Origin: CAZADS01 sp964483985
GTDB lineage: Bacteria; Pseudomonadota; Alphaproteobacteria; Thalassobaculales; Thalassobaculaceae
DNA length: 54,149 nt
Reading direction: 5' to 3'
Assembly: GCA_964483985.1 (NCBI GenBank)
Contig: CAZADS010000078.1
Location: 1 to 54,149, forward strand
Shown here: one piece after another, positions 36,757-46,282 of the stretch
Position numbering within the stretch: the first letter of the stretch is position 1
How the letters are laid out: every line of letters starts with the position of its first letter
Translations under genes and position numbers: made by a program
Notes under the pieces: generated by a model
Database searches by the model: none
Told to the model about the DNA's origin: nothing
Seen by the model: the letters and a program-made list of their open reading frames with translations, nothing else

Positions 36757-36853
36757 TTTTTTTGCATAAATCTGGTATTAGTGTAGAAAAGGGCCTAAAG
36801 AACTTAAAGCTGTCATTGACGGCTAGTCTTGCAACTAGATCAATACTGTTGCA

Positions 36854-38254
36854 ATGTTTGTATGTAGGGAAGCATTTTACCACCCTTCCTTGGTTAGCTC
36901 TCAAGCAAAGGGATTATTAAGATTGGATGATGACGCCTTAGACTGGCAAGAGATTGGCGGAGCCGGCACCCGGCAAAAAAATCCCAGGGATGATGCTTCG
37001 GGAAGAAAGCCTGATGTTGAAACTCGGACCTCAAAACAAAGATCTACGGACGAAAATAGGCAGATTACTGATTTGGGGCAAATCACTCTGTCTATGTCAG
37101 AGCATAAAAAATGGCTAGACAAAAAGTCTGGCGGAAAGCAAGCGGATTTTTCAAAACAGAAAATGGAAGGCCAAAACTTTTCGGGTTGGGAATTGTCTAA
37201 AACTCTCATGTCTGGAACTGATTTTACGGGTTCTTCTATGAAGGGTGCGAATTTGACTGAAGCCGATATGTTTGGCGCTACGCTTAGTGACGTTGATTTT
37301 CAAAATGCAGATTTGACGGGTGCCGTCATGCGAGGAGCGTCTTTACGCGGAGCCAACCTTACCAACGCCAATTTAACGGATGCTGATTTGCGCGGCGGAG
37401 TTATGCTTGGCGCTGGTGGAGAAGCATCTTTGGGAAGTGAACGTTCGGACCTAACGCAGTGCCTAATGGATTACGCACAAGGGACCAGGGCTAAGATGTC
37501 TAATGTGGATTTCCAAGGCGCTAGTTTAGTTGGAGCTAATCTTTCTGGTGCGCAATTATTTGGATCCGATTTATCTGACTGCGATCTTTCATATGCAGAC
37601 CTCAGGGGTGCAGATTTATCAGATACCAGATTAACAAATACGAATTTAAATGGGTCTGATCTAACAGGGGCTCAGCTTTCCAATGCGACACTAGAAAATG
37701 TGAGTATGCGAGGTGTTACGATTGATGATGAGACATTGGAAAGTTTGGATCGGTCTCAACTAGATATTGGGGACCGGCCTTCTTTGGTTGTTTACGATCA
37801 AATGGCACCGGAGGTTCGAGAGAGGGTTGAAAAACATCAGCAATGGATAACTTCTAATGGTGAAGCAGGGGAACGCGGAAGTTTTGATGGAATGGATTTG
37901 TCTTATCATGATTTGAGTGGTCGTGATTTATCTGGAATTCAAATGCGGGATGGTAAATTGCGAGGTGCCAGCTTAAAAGGCTGTATGCTGGTGTTAGCTG
38001 ATTTGGGTGGCACAGATATATTTGACGCGGATTTAGCAGACGCAGTGCTCATAGGGACAAATTTATCGGGTACAAATTTGAAACGTTGCAATTTAACCAA
38101 TGCAGCGGCAGGCGAAATTCCTATTCTTTCTGAAGATGGAACAGAGACCGGAAGACTTCATAAGACCAATTTTCAAAAGGCTAATCTGATAGCGGCAAAT
38201 ACCACGGGTTGTGATTTTGGAGAATGCCGGATGGAAAAAGCAATTATAGATTAG
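36854..38254 (+). CDS. Pentapeptide-repeat protein, two blocks
   Basis: This is a 466-aa protein. After a hydrophilic N-terminal region (1 to about 80, with LLRLDDDALDWQEIGGAG) it has two right-handed quadrilateral beta-helix blocks of A(N/D)LxX-type repeats, at about 100-275 and about 350-466. Each block is introduced by a similar leader: EHKKWLDKKSGGKQADFS and KHQQWITSNGEAGERGSF. This suggests an internal duplication. Such proteins can mimic DNA and bind gyrase, or serve as scaffolds; nothing decides between these. The start at 36854 has no good ribosome site, and ATG 37094 (MSEHKKW) is an alternative. It converges on the cyclase-like gene. Confidence 0.82.
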   Translation: MFVCREAFYHPSLVSSQAKGLLRLDDDALDWQEIGGAGTRQKNPRDDASGRKPDVETRTSKQRSTDENRQITDLGQITLSMSEHKKWLDKKSGGKQADFSKQKMEGQNFSGWELSKTLMSGTDFTGSSMKGANLTEADMFGATLSDVDFQNADLTGAVMRGASLRGANLTNANLTDADLRGGVMLGAGGEASLGSERSDLTQCLMDYAQGTRAKMSNVDFQGASLVGANLSGAQLFGSDLSDCDLSYADLRGADLSDTRLTNTNLNGSDLTGAQLSNATLENVSMRGVTIDDETLESLDRSQLDIGDRPSLVVYDQMAPEVRERVEKHQQWITSNGEAGERGSFDGMDLSYHDLSGRDLSGIQMRDGKLRGASLKGCMLVLADLGGTDIFDADLADAVLIGTNLSGTNLKRCNLTNAAAGEIPILSEDGTETGRLHKTNFQKANLIAANTTGCDFGECRMEKAIID

Positions 38255-38273
38255 TTAATCATATATTATTCAT

Positions 38274-39410
38274 TCAGCCAGGTGGCGTTGGCCGTTTTTT
38301 TTGAGTAAGATCACTGTGCTGCCAGCCGGTATAATATGGGTCGTCCCCTTCCACAAATACGTTCACTTTCCCATTAAAGCAAATGTGCTCGAAACCATGT
38401 TTGTCAATCACGCGCATTTTTTGATTCTTAAATCTGCCGTCCTGGCTTTTGGGACCAGTCAAATAAAAAGAGAAACGTTCAACAGGACTTCCAAATAAGG
38501 GCATGCCATTAAATTTTTCTAGCTCTTTACTGGCTAACCGTATCATTATTTCCGGCGTGTAATCCTGCGTGGCATTCGGCCCGGGTCGAGTGAAGGCCCC
38601 GATCACAATCTGGTGTGTATTCGTTTTTCCAATCAGCCGGGCGACTGAAATGGTTACATCCCCTACAATATATTCGTCGCTAGTGTACAAGACGTCTCGG
38701 CCTGGGTTGTAGAATGAATAGTGACTACCACAACTCGCAGCAGTTCGAATGTCTGGGGCAGCATCTTTTTCTGTGATGGCACGTTTTAAACCAGAATAAT
38801 AGGTTAGAAAAAGCGACATCAATACAAATAAAGCGATATCCGCATCTGGCCCTGTTCTTCGGTTCCAAATATAAAATCCATCACCTGTTGTCGATCGTCG
38901 CATTTCCATAGGTAAATTTTTTTGCTTGCAGCTTTCTTCCGCTATATTCAGGGCGAATTCTAGCGTGGAAAGTTGACTTGCTTGAGCTTCTGGCGTGTGT
39001 TTAGAAAAACCAACTATATCCAAAAGCAAAACCGCACGATGGTCTGTTTTTAGTGTGGCGTAATTAAGAAAGATTTCTTCAATATCCGCTTCTGCAAGGC
39101 CATCATCTTCATTTCCAATAGTAAAGTCTAATCTGATTTCCATTGGCTCACTGCCCAGTGATCTTGCTACTTCCTTAAAACTTTCAGCGTCCACCCTTCT
39201 GGGGCCGTAAAAGACTTTTGGATTCGGATTTTCTATATTGAAAAGGCGTACCTTTGGTACACTTAAAATATCTATTCCATGCCGGGTTGGTAACCATGAT
39301 ACAAGAGAATTGCTACCAAATGCCCAAAGTTGGAAAAATAGCGAATTCATCTGCCGTTTCAACGGACCTTTGTGATCGTCTAAAATCGTTTGATGTAAGC
39401 TTTCGGCCAA
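38274..39410 (-). CDS. Class III nucleotidyl cyclase-like protein, degenerate
   Basis: This is a 378-aa soluble protein. A cyclase homology domain occupies about residues 120-275. The metal-site Asp residues D131 (LLLDIVGFSK) and D177 (TTGDGFYIW) are in place, but the usual GxxVNxAARL motif reads GDVTISVARL. R258 is kept, while the transition-state Asn four residues earlier is I254. Cyclase activity is therefore doubtful. The N-terminal 115 and C-terminal 100 residues are not recognised. The start is TTG 39410 with AAGGA about ten bases upstream. The 3' end faces the pentapeptide-repeat gene 19 nt away. Confidence 0.72.
   Translation of the reverse strand: MAESLHQTILDDHKGPLKRQMNSLFFQLWAFGSNSLVSWLPTRHGIDILSVPKVRLFNIENPNPKVFYGPRRVDAESFKEVARSLGSEPMEIRLDFTIGNEDDGLAEADIEEIFLNYATLKTDHRAVLLLDIVGFSKHTPEAQASQLSTLEFALNIAEESCKQKNLPMEMRRSTTGDGFYIWNRRTGPDADIALFVLMSLFLTYYSGLKRAITEKDAAPDIRTAASCGSHYSFYNPGRDVLYTSDEYIVGDVTISVARLIGKTNTHQIVIGAFTRPGPNATQDYTPEIMIRLASKELEKFNGMPLFGSPVERFSFYLTGPKSQDGRFKNQKMRVIDKHGFEHICFNGKVNVFVEGDDPYYTGWQHSDLTQKKRPTPPG
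38277..38302 (+). terminator. Possible Rho-independent terminator for the pentapeptide-repeat gene
   Basis: A short stem GCCA/TGGC (38277-38280 and 38289-38292) is followed by eight T residues at 38295-38302. The stem is weak and lies within the 3' end of the convergent gene, so this is only a candidate. Confidence 0.35.
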
Positions 39411-39549
39411 AGCAGCTGTCCTTTCGAAGACTGATATGCTTAGAAAAACCGGGTTAAATGACTATTTAATTGCTTTAGATAGTTTATATAAAAAGAATAA
39501 ACAGGCTAAAGTGTTAATCTAAGAGCATATGGCGTAAAAATATTATGCC

Positions 39550-40350
39550 TTAAAGTTCATAAGGAGGTTTATCTAATCCCATCGGTGAGTAGGTGAAAAT
39601 CTCATGTCCGGTTTTAGTCACCGCTAAAGAATGTTCGAATTGCGCTGATAAAGACCGGTCACGGGTTACAGCTGTCCATCCGTCAGGTAAAATCTTAACA
39701 GCAAATTTTCCCGTATTGATCATTGGTTCAATGGTAAAAAACATGCCCGTTCTTAGCACGGTTCCGGTTCCCGGAGTTCCATAATGCAGAATACTTGGAG
39801 GTGCATGAAATATGCGTCCCAAACCATGACCACAAAAATCTCGTACAACAGAACAGCGCTCGCTTTCGGCGTATGTTTGAATAGCATGTCCGATGTCACC
39901 GAGTGTAGCTCCTGGCTTCACGACTGCGATCCCCTTCATCAAACATTTATGAGTAATTTCCATAAGTCGGGCGGCTTTAACCGCTACTCGTCCAACACCA
40001 AACATTCTGCTAGTATCGCCGTGCCATCCATCCAGTATGACTGTCACGTCAATATTGAGAATATCGCCGTCAATTAATTTTCGAGGGCCGGGAATGCCAT
40101 GACAAACAACGTGGTTGATTGATGTACATATCGATTTGGGGAAGCCTTTATAACCAAGAGGGGCCGGAATAGCTTTATGATCTAGTATAAAGTCATGACA
40201 AAGTTCGTCCAATTGGTCTGTTGTAACACCAGGCTTAACTTTTGGTGTGATAAAGTCGAGTGTTGCAGCAGCTAAACGCCCGGCTTTACGCATGCCGTCA
40301 AAATCTTCGGTAGAGTGAATTTGTATGTTGCGTGATTCAGGATCAAGCAT
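39550..40350 (-). CDS. map: Methionine aminopeptidase, type I
   Basis: This 266-aa metalloprotease removes the initiator methionine from new proteins. The dimetal ligands are visible: NIDVTVILDGWHGDTSRMF with two Asp, FCGHGLGRIFH with His, FTIEPM with Glu and QFEHSLAVT with Glu. The substrate-side His lies in VCHGIPGPR. Length is normal for type Ia. It follows acnA by 17 nt on the same strand, so co-transcription with acnA is likely. Confidence 0.96.
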   Translation of the reverse strand: MLDPESRNIQIHSTEDFDGMRKAGRLAAATLDFITPKVKPGVTTDQLDELCHDFILDHKAIPAPLGYKGFPKSICTSINHVVCHGIPGPRKLIDGDILNIDVTVILDGWHGDTSRMFGVGRVAVKAARLMEITHKCLMKGIAVVKPGATLGDIGHAIQTYAESERCSVVRDFCGHGLGRIFHAPPSILHYGTPGTGTVLRTGMFFTIEPMINTGKFAVKILPDGWTAVTRDRSLSAQFEHSLAVTKTGHEIFTYSPMGLDKPPYEL

Positions 40351-40367
40351 ACTTCTGCCTCTTATAA

Positions 40368-43049
40368 TTATGCTGCGTTAAGCATGCCACGCAGTACGTA
40401 TTGTAAAATTCCCCCGTGGCGATAATAATCGACTTCGTTGGTCGTATCTATTCGGCAGAGAAGAGAAATATTTTGAGTGCTTCCATCTAGGTATCTAATC
40501 TTACAGGTAACATCCATTCTAGGTGTGATGCCGTCCGATACTCCCATGATATCGAAAAGTTCAGTACCTTTTAACTTTAACGTCATGCGATTTTCACCAT
40601 CTTTAAACTGTAAGGGTAGTACTCCCATACCCACTAAATTAGATCTATGTATTCGTTCAAAACTCTCTACAATTACAGCTTTTGCCCCTAATAATCGAGT
40701 GCCCTTGGCAGCCCAATCTCGTGACGAACCCGTTCCGTATTCTTTTCCTCCTACGATTACCAATGGCACGCCTTCCGATTGATAGCGCATGGCCGCAGTA
40801 TAAATGTCCATTTGCTGTCCTGATGGGTAATGAGTGGTTATTCCACCCGAAATTTCCGGAATTAACTCATTACGAAGGCGAATGTTGCCGAAGGTTCCTC
40901 GCATCATGATTTCATGATTTCCCCGCCGAGCTCCATAAGAATTGAAATCAAACGGTCTAACTTGCCGCTCTAAAAGGTAATCCCCAGCGGGTCCGTCTTG
41001 TTTTATAGAACCGGCGGGAGAAATATGATCGGTGGTAATAGAATCTCCCAACATTACTAGAGGACGAGCTCCAATTATATCTTCGATATCTCCTGGTTCA
41101 ATATCCATGTCATCAAAATATGGTGGATTTTGTACGTATGTTGATCCGGTATCCCATTTGTAGGTGAGGGAAGGAGACGCGTGGACCAATTGCCATTCTT
41201 CTGGGCCAACAAAGACATTGGCATATCGAGCGGCATACATTTCTGGCGAAAGATTCTGGCGCATTACATCATCAATTTCCTGATTAGTAGGCCATATGTC
41301 TTTTAAAAATACCGGATCTCCGTTTTGGTCTTCTCCTAGCGGGTCATCGTAAAGGTCTTTAGTCATTGAACCGGCTATCGCATAGGCGACAACTAAGGGA
41401 GGGGATGCAAGATAATTGGCTTTCACAAGAGGGTTCACTCGGCCTTCAAAATTTCTATTTCCGGAAAGGACTGAAGTAACGACTAAATCCCCTGTTTCTA
41501 TGGCGTTTGAAACAGGGTTTGACAAAGGACCAGAATTTCCAATGCATGTGGTGCATCCATACCCGACTAGATTAAACCCAAGTTGGTCTAATTCAGTTTG
41601 AAGTCCTGCACTTTCTAAATAGTCTGTGACCACTTGCGATCCTGGGGCCAGGGAGGTCTTTACCCAAGGTTTAGTTTTTAATCCTTTGGCGTTTGCATTT
41701 CTAGCAACCAATCCTGCTGCGATCAGAACAGACGGGTTGGAAGTATTAGTGCAACTGGTTATGGCTGCAATAACTACATCTCCATCAGAAAGTTGAAAGT
41801 CAGAATCAGCAACCTCTAGCGAGCGCACTGATTTGGTTCCAAGTTCAGCCATAGCGGATTGAAAAGCAGAAGAAGCCTCGTTTAGCAGAACTCGATCCTG
41901 TGGTCGTTTAGGGCCGGCAATTGAGGGGACAATAGTGGAAAGATCCAAGGAGAGAGAATCCGTGAAAACTGGATCGGGCGTGTCATTGTCTCGCCACATT
42001 CCTTGAATTTTTGCATACTTTTCAACTAAAGCAACTCGTTCTAAGTCTCGGCTTGTAAATTTTAAATATGAAATTGTTTCTGAATCAATCGGGAAAAAGC
42101 CACAGGTCGCCCCATATTCTGGAGCCATATTTGCAATAGTAGCCCTATCGGCAAGTGATAATTGCCCGATTCCGGGGCCATAGAATTCAACAAATTTGCC
42201 TACAACTCCTTTAGCTCTTAATGCTTGCGTGATGGTTAGAACTAAGTCAGTAGCAGTAGCTCCTTCTGGGAGTTTTCCAGAAAGTTTAAAGCCAATAACT
42301 TCTGGTATTAGCATAGAAACCGGTTGTCCTAACATCGCGGCTTCAGCTTCGATTCCCCCTACACCCCATCCCAATACTGCCATTCCGTTAACCATAGTTG
42401 TGTGGCTGTCGGTACCAACTAATGTATCTGGGAACGCTATAGTTTTTCCATTATCATCTTTGGTCCAAACGGTTTGTGATAAGAATTCCAGATTAACTTG
42501 ATGGCAAATGCCAGTTCCTGGCGGAACAACACGAAAATTTTTGAAAGCCTCCGAACCCCATCGCAAGAATTCATAACGCTCGCCGTTGCGTTCAAATTCA
42601 ATTTGGACATTATCTTTAAAGGAATTGGGTTTTCCTGCGCTGTCTACCATGACTGAGTGATCTATGACCAAGTCGACTGGTGAGAGCGGATTAATTTTTT
42701 CCGGGTCACCTCCCATTTTAACTATAGCATCTCGCATTGCTGCGAGGTCTACGACAGCTGGGACACCTGTAAAATCCTGCATAAGTACGCGTGCTGGGCG
42801 ATAGGCAATTTCCCTTGTTGATTTTCGTTCTATCAACCAGTCCGACATCGCCTTTATATCTTCTGTTGTTACTGTCCGGCCATCTTCATGTCTCAGTAAA
42901 TTTTCCAGCAGCACTTTAAGTGAAAATGGTAATCGATGAATTTCGGGATGCCCAGATTCTGCCATCGCGTTTAAACTAAAATAGTCATAATTTTTATCGC
43001 CGACACGCAGTGTTTGTCGCGTGTTCATGGTATCCTCTGCAGCAGACAT
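40368..43049 (-). CDS. acnA: Aconitate hydratase A
   Basis: This is an 893-aa aconitase, interconverting citrate and isocitrate in the TCA cycle through a 4Fe-4S cluster. Cluster cysteines appear in AAITSCTNTSNPS and GYGCTTCIGNSGPL. GTDSHTTMVNGMAVLGWGVGG and the C-terminal swivel-domain block VGGKEYGTGSSRDWAAKGT are diagnostic. Length equals the AcnA/IRP1 type. ATG 43049 has GGGAG upstream. A second ATG at 43028 with GAGG is also plausible and would shorten it by 7 residues. A short open frame lies in its leader. Confidence 0.97.
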   Translation of the reverse strand: MSAAEDTMNTRQTLRVGDKNYDYFSLNAMAESGHPEIHRLPFSLKVLLENLLRHEDGRTVTTEDIKAMSDWLIERKSTREIAYRPARVLMQDFTGVPAVVDLAAMRDAIVKMGGDPEKINPLSPVDLVIDHSVMVDSAGKPNSFKDNVQIEFERNGERYEFLRWGSEAFKNFRVVPPGTGICHQVNLEFLSQTVWTKDDNGKTIAFPDTLVGTDSHTTMVNGMAVLGWGVGGIEAEAAMLGQPVSMLIPEVIGFKLSGKLPEGATATDLVLTITQALRAKGVVGKFVEFYGPGIGQLSLADRATIANMAPEYGATCGFFPIDSETISYLKFTSRDLERVALVEKYAKIQGMWRDNDTPDPVFTDSLSLDLSTIVPSIAGPKRPQDRVLLNEASSAFQSAMAELGTKSVRSLEVADSDFQLSDGDVVIAAITSCTNTSNPSVLIAAGLVARNANAKGLKTKPWVKTSLAPGSQVVTDYLESAGLQTELDQLGFNLVGYGCTTCIGNSGPLSNPVSNAIETGDLVVTSVLSGNRNFEGRVNPLVKANYLASPPLVVAYAIAGSMTKDLYDDPLGEDQNGDPVFLKDIWPTNQEIDDVMRQNLSPEMYAARYANVFVGPEEWQLVHASPSLTYKWDTGSTYVQNPPYFDDMDIEPGDIEDIIGARPLVMLGDSITTDHISPAGSIKQDGPAGDYLLERQVRPFDFNSYGARRGNHEIMMRGTFGNIRLRNELIPEISGGITTHYPSGQQMDIYTAAMRYQSEGVPLVIVGGKEYGTGSSRDWAAKGTRLLGAKAVIVESFERIHRSNLVGMGVLPLQFKDGENRMTLKLKGTELFDIMGVSDGITPRMDVTCKIRYLDGSTQNISLLCRIDTTNEVDYYRHGGILQYVLRGMLNAA

Positions 43050-43087
43050 GCTGTAACTCCCATAAGTAGTAGGCTATTCAATTAGGT

Positions 43088-43156
43088 TTATAAAGCCAAC
43101 ATCAATTTCGCACTGGTTGATAATGAGATATAGACAGTCCAATCATCTTCATGCAT
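43088..43156 (-). CDS. Possible leader peptide upstream of acnA
   Basis: This is a 22-codon open frame (MHEDDWTVYISL...) in the acnA leader, beginning just after an AGGAGAA. A second overlapping ATG four bases on, in another frame, would have ideal spacing and give 15 residues. Neither peptide is recognised. The strong ribosome site is the only real support, and it may be coincidence. Confidence 0.2.
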   Translation of the reverse strand: MHEDDWTVYISLSTSAKLMLAL

Positions 43157-43238
43157 TTCTCCTGTGAGATAAAGACTATACCTGTCTACCAATGCTGATG
43201 CTAGGGCCCCACCATATCAAAGGGACTAAAATCGATTA

Positions 43239-44885
43239 TTAATTAGATTTGGCATTATTTGCCTCTGATCGTAACTCAACTCTTCTAATCTTGCCTGAAA
43301 TTGTCTTTGGTAATTCCTCTTTGAATTCAATTTCCCTGGGATATTTATAGGGTGCTGTGACATTTTTTACAAAATTCTGGATATCTTTAGCTAGTTCGTT
43401 TGAACGTATGTTTCCGGGCGCTAGAATAACAAATGCTTTAACAATCTCTCCGCGAATAGGATCCACCTTTCCAACTACAGCAGATTCCTGAACAGCAGGA
43501 TGTTCGATTAGTGCGCTTTCGACTTCGAACGGGCTTATCCGATATCCCGCAGATGAAATTATATCATCTGATCTGCCCACAAACCAAATGTAACCATCTT
43601 TATCTCGTGTCGCAGTATCTCCCGTATAATACCATCCATTACGAAACGCTTGAGCGGTCCCAGCGGTGTCCTCAAAATAGCCTGTAAACAATCCGAAGGG
43701 GTACGGGTCTGTTATTTTGACGCCTATATGTCCAACTTCATCGTTTTGGCATATTCGCCCATCATCATCAATTATATTAACATTGATGCCGGGAACTGGT
43801 TTTCCCATAGATCCTGGTCGTATATCCATTCCTGGATAATTAGCTACAATATTTATAGTTTCAGTTTGCCCATAGCCGTCGTACACGTCGCAACCGGTTG
43901 CAGCTTTCCAGGACCGCATAGCCTCAGGGTTGAGAGGCTCTCCTGCTCCAATGCAATGACGAAGGGAACTTAAATCATATTTGCTTACATCCATTTGGGC
44001 AAATAGTCGATAAATCGTTGGGGGAGCACAGAATGTAGTGATTTTATGCGTTTCTATAATTTTTAAATGTTGATCGGCGTCAAATCCACCTCCATCAAAC
44101 AATAAAATCGTAGAACCCGCTAGCAGGGGTGGAAAAAATAATCCCCAAGCAGCTTTAGCCCATCCCGTATCAGTAAGGGTCCAATGAATATCATTTTCAT
44201 TTAAAGTCATCCAATAGCGTTGAGTGATGGTATGGGCTAACGCGTATCCATGATCTCGTTCTACCATTTTTGGTAAAGAGGTTGTGCCAGAAGTAAAGTA
44301 GAGAAGCATTGGGTCAGTGGAACGAACCATTGGCAATTTAGATCGATCCAGTTCGCTGGATGCTGTGGCACAGGCCTCAGGCATAGATAGCCAGTCCTCT
44401 AGTGCCTGTCCATCTACTGCAATGAGATGTTCCAAGGTTGGACAGTTGTGCCGTATAGATTCAATTTTTTCAACATGATCGGCCGTTACGATCGCAAATT
44501 TAGCTCGCGATCGGTTAATGCGATAGTGAATATCTTTGGCAGTCAATAAATTTGTGCCAGGCATCGCAACGACCCCTGTTTTCATACACGCTAATAGGAC
44601 TTGGTACCAAGCCGGTTGTCTTGGGATCATGACAAAGACAAAATCACCTTGTTTTGCTCCAAGGCCCAGAAGTACGTTTGCGAATTGGTTTGAATGGCGT
44701 TCAAGATCAGAATATCTGTGTTTGGTGACCAATTTTGCCGTTCTATCGATAGAGATCAGCGCAATCTTATCAGCTTCGTTTGCTCTTTTTGCTACTATAT
44801 CGAAGGCAAAATTGAAATTATTGGGGATCTCCAAACTAAAATTTAGACATTCTCCTTCGTAATCGAACGGTTTATTAGTTGCCAT
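43239..44885 (-). CDS. Acyl-CoA synthetase (medium-chain, ACSM-like)
   Basis: This is an ANL-family ligase of about 548 aa from ATG 44885 (MATNKPFDYEGE), chosen because TTGGA lies upstream and the longer frame (to 45008) adds an atypical N-terminus. The P-loop YFTSGTTSLPKMV, the TDTGWAKAAWG block, GYGQTET and YTGDTATRDKDGYIWFVGRSDDII are typical of medium-chain and benzoate-type acyl-CoA synthetases. The C-terminal LPKTISGKIRRVEL carries the catalytic Lys. It converts a medium-chain or aromatic acid to its CoA ester with ATP. It is isolated from the CoA cluster at 8400-15767. Confidence 0.9.
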   Translation of the reverse strand: MATNKPFDYEGECLNFSLEIPNNFNFAFDIVAKRANEADKIALISIDRTAKLVTKHRYSDLERHSNQFANVLLGLGAKQGDFVFVMIPRQPAWYQVLLACMKTGVVAMPGTNLLTAKDIHYRINRSRAKFAIVTADHVEKIESIRHNCPTLEHLIAVDGQALEDWLSMPEACATASSELDRSKLPMVRSTDPMLLYFTSGTTSLPKMVERDHGYALAHTITQRYWMTLNENDIHWTLTDTGWAKAAWGLFFPPLLAGSTILLFDGGGFDADQHLKIIETHKITTFCAPPTIYRLFAQMDVSKYDLSSLRHCIGAGEPLNPEAMRSWKAATGCDVYDGYGQTETINIVANYPGMDIRPGSMGKPVPGINVNIIDDDGRICQNDEVGHIGVKITDPYPFGLFTGYFEDTAGTAQAFRNGWYYTGDTATRDKDGYIWFVGRSDDIISSAGYRISPFEVESALIEHPAVQESAVVGKVDPIRGEIVKAFVILAPGNIRSNELAKDIQNFVKNVTAPYKYPREIEFKEELPKTISGKIRRVELRSEANNAKSN

Positions 44886-45028
44886 AAATTTTTCCAAAAT
44901 TTTATTTTGAATCTCGGAATGCAGAGCAATCCTATAAAACGATAACGGAAGTGACCAAAACGGCAAACTCGTGTGACTAAAAATTATATTAATCTTATTA
45001 TAAAGCAATGAGGTAGTGGAATTTTGGT

Positions 45029-46282
45029 CTAACGAACGACACGTTTTACTAAGGGTTTGATAGTTAAACCCTGAACTATAATGGAAAATATTACCACCCC
45101 GTAGGTGATACTGAGGATATCTGATTTGAATTCTGTCTCAGGGAGGGAAAGAGCTAAGGCTACTGCAATACCTCCACGCAAACCACCCCAGATTAAAACA
45201 GGTATAGCCCCTTTAGTGAAAACTTGCCAGTGAGACAAAATAATGATTGGCAGGCCTACTGCTAAGGTTCGTGCGAGTAAGGTAATGACAATGGCGATTA
45301 ATATAAAGGGCCACAGTTTATAGTTCTGAGCCACAACTAGTACTTCCAATCCAATTAAAAGAAACAGAACCGAATTTAAAATTTCGTCCGTTAAAGTCCA
45401 AAAAGTCAAAACGTCTTCGCGCGTTTTTTCACTCATAGCGAATTTAACTCCTCGGTTTCCTATGAATAGACCCGCCACTACCATGGCAATTGGCCCACTC
45501 ATATGAAGAGTAAGGGCTAAGGCATAGGTTACCATCACTAAGGCCAGTGTAATTAAAACTTCTAGACTGGATTCGTCGATTAGATACATTGCTCGATAAC
45601 CGATGTATCCAGCTATCAAACCAAGTAGTAAGCCACCTACAATCTCCGTTAGAAATAAGTTCGCTATCACTATAGCGTCTAGGTCTGCTTGATTTGGAGC
45701 GTGATTTGACAACGCGATCGCAACTAAAACAGTAAAAACGACGACTCCTATACCATCGTTGAATAACGATTCCCCGGTCATTTTTGCTTGTAGCGTGTCT
45801 GGAACTTTGATTGTTTTGAATAATCCTAAAACAGCAACGGGGTCAGTAGGACTGATTAGTGCTCCAAAAACAATTGACCATATAAAGGGCAAATTTAATC
45901 CAAAAAAGCCTGCCGAGAGCCAAATTAGAGTCCCGATCACGAAAGTTGAAAGGAGCGTCCCAAATATCGCTATCGCTGCGATGGCCCACCTTCGGGTTTT
46001 CAAGGCTGGAAAATCTGCATGTAATGCTCCAGCGAACAGCATGAAACTAAGTAGGCCATGCATCAAGGTTTGATTAAAATCAATTCGATCAAGAATTTTG
46101 AGTATTTGGGAACCAATTTCTTGGGAGGGAAGGAAAAAATCAATAATGATAATGGTAAGAGAACTTATTAACGCGAAGACTACTAGGCCTATGGTATGTG
46201 GCAAACCAAGAAATCTGTGATTTAAATAGCCGAAGAATGCCGAAAGGCCGACTAAAGTTGCACCTATACTGAATAAATTCAT
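45029..46282 (-). CDS. Sodium:proton antiporter (CPA1/NhaP type)
   Basis: This is a 417-aa membrane antiporter with about 12 helices. The CPA1 signature lies in FGALISPTDPVAVLGLFK, with the ion-binding Asp in MTGESLFNDGIGVVVF. A conserved acidic and basic pair sits further on, and LIWGGLRGGIAVALALSLP is near the C-terminus. It exchanges Na+ or K+ for H+ across the inner membrane. There is no cytoplasmic TrkA-type tail. It lies downstream of a divergent, structured intergenic region and is probably monocistronic, with the acyl-CoA synthetase beyond its 3' end. Confidence 0.92.
   Translation of the reverse strand: MNLFSIGATLVGLSAFFGYLNHRFLGLPHTIGLVVFALISSLTIIIIDFFLPSQEIGSQILKILDRIDFNQTLMHGLLSFMLFAGALHADFPALKTRRWAIAAIAIFGTLLSTFVIGTLIWLSAGFFGLNLPFIWSIVFGALISPTDPVAVLGLFKTIKVPDTLQAKMTGESLFNDGIGVVVFTVLVAIALSNHAPNQADLDAIVIANLFLTEIVGGLLLGLIAGYIGYRAMYLIDESSLEVLITLALVMVTYALALTLHMSGPIAMVVAGLFIGNRGVKFAMSEKTREDVLTFWTLTDEILNSVLFLLIGLEVLVVAQNYKLWPFILIAIVITLLARTLAVGLPIIILSHWQVFTKGAIPVLIWGGLRGGIAVALALSLPETEFKSDILSITYGVVIFSIIVQGLTIKPLVKRVVR

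Noticed and set aside
36823..36838. CTAGT/ACTAG hairpin before the pentapeptide-repeat gene
   Set aside because: A 5-bp stem without a T run is too weak to call a terminator or riboswitch.
44886..45008. N-terminal extension of the second acyl-CoA synthetase frame
   Set aside because: The extra 41 residues are unlike family members and ATG 44885 has a better upstream site.
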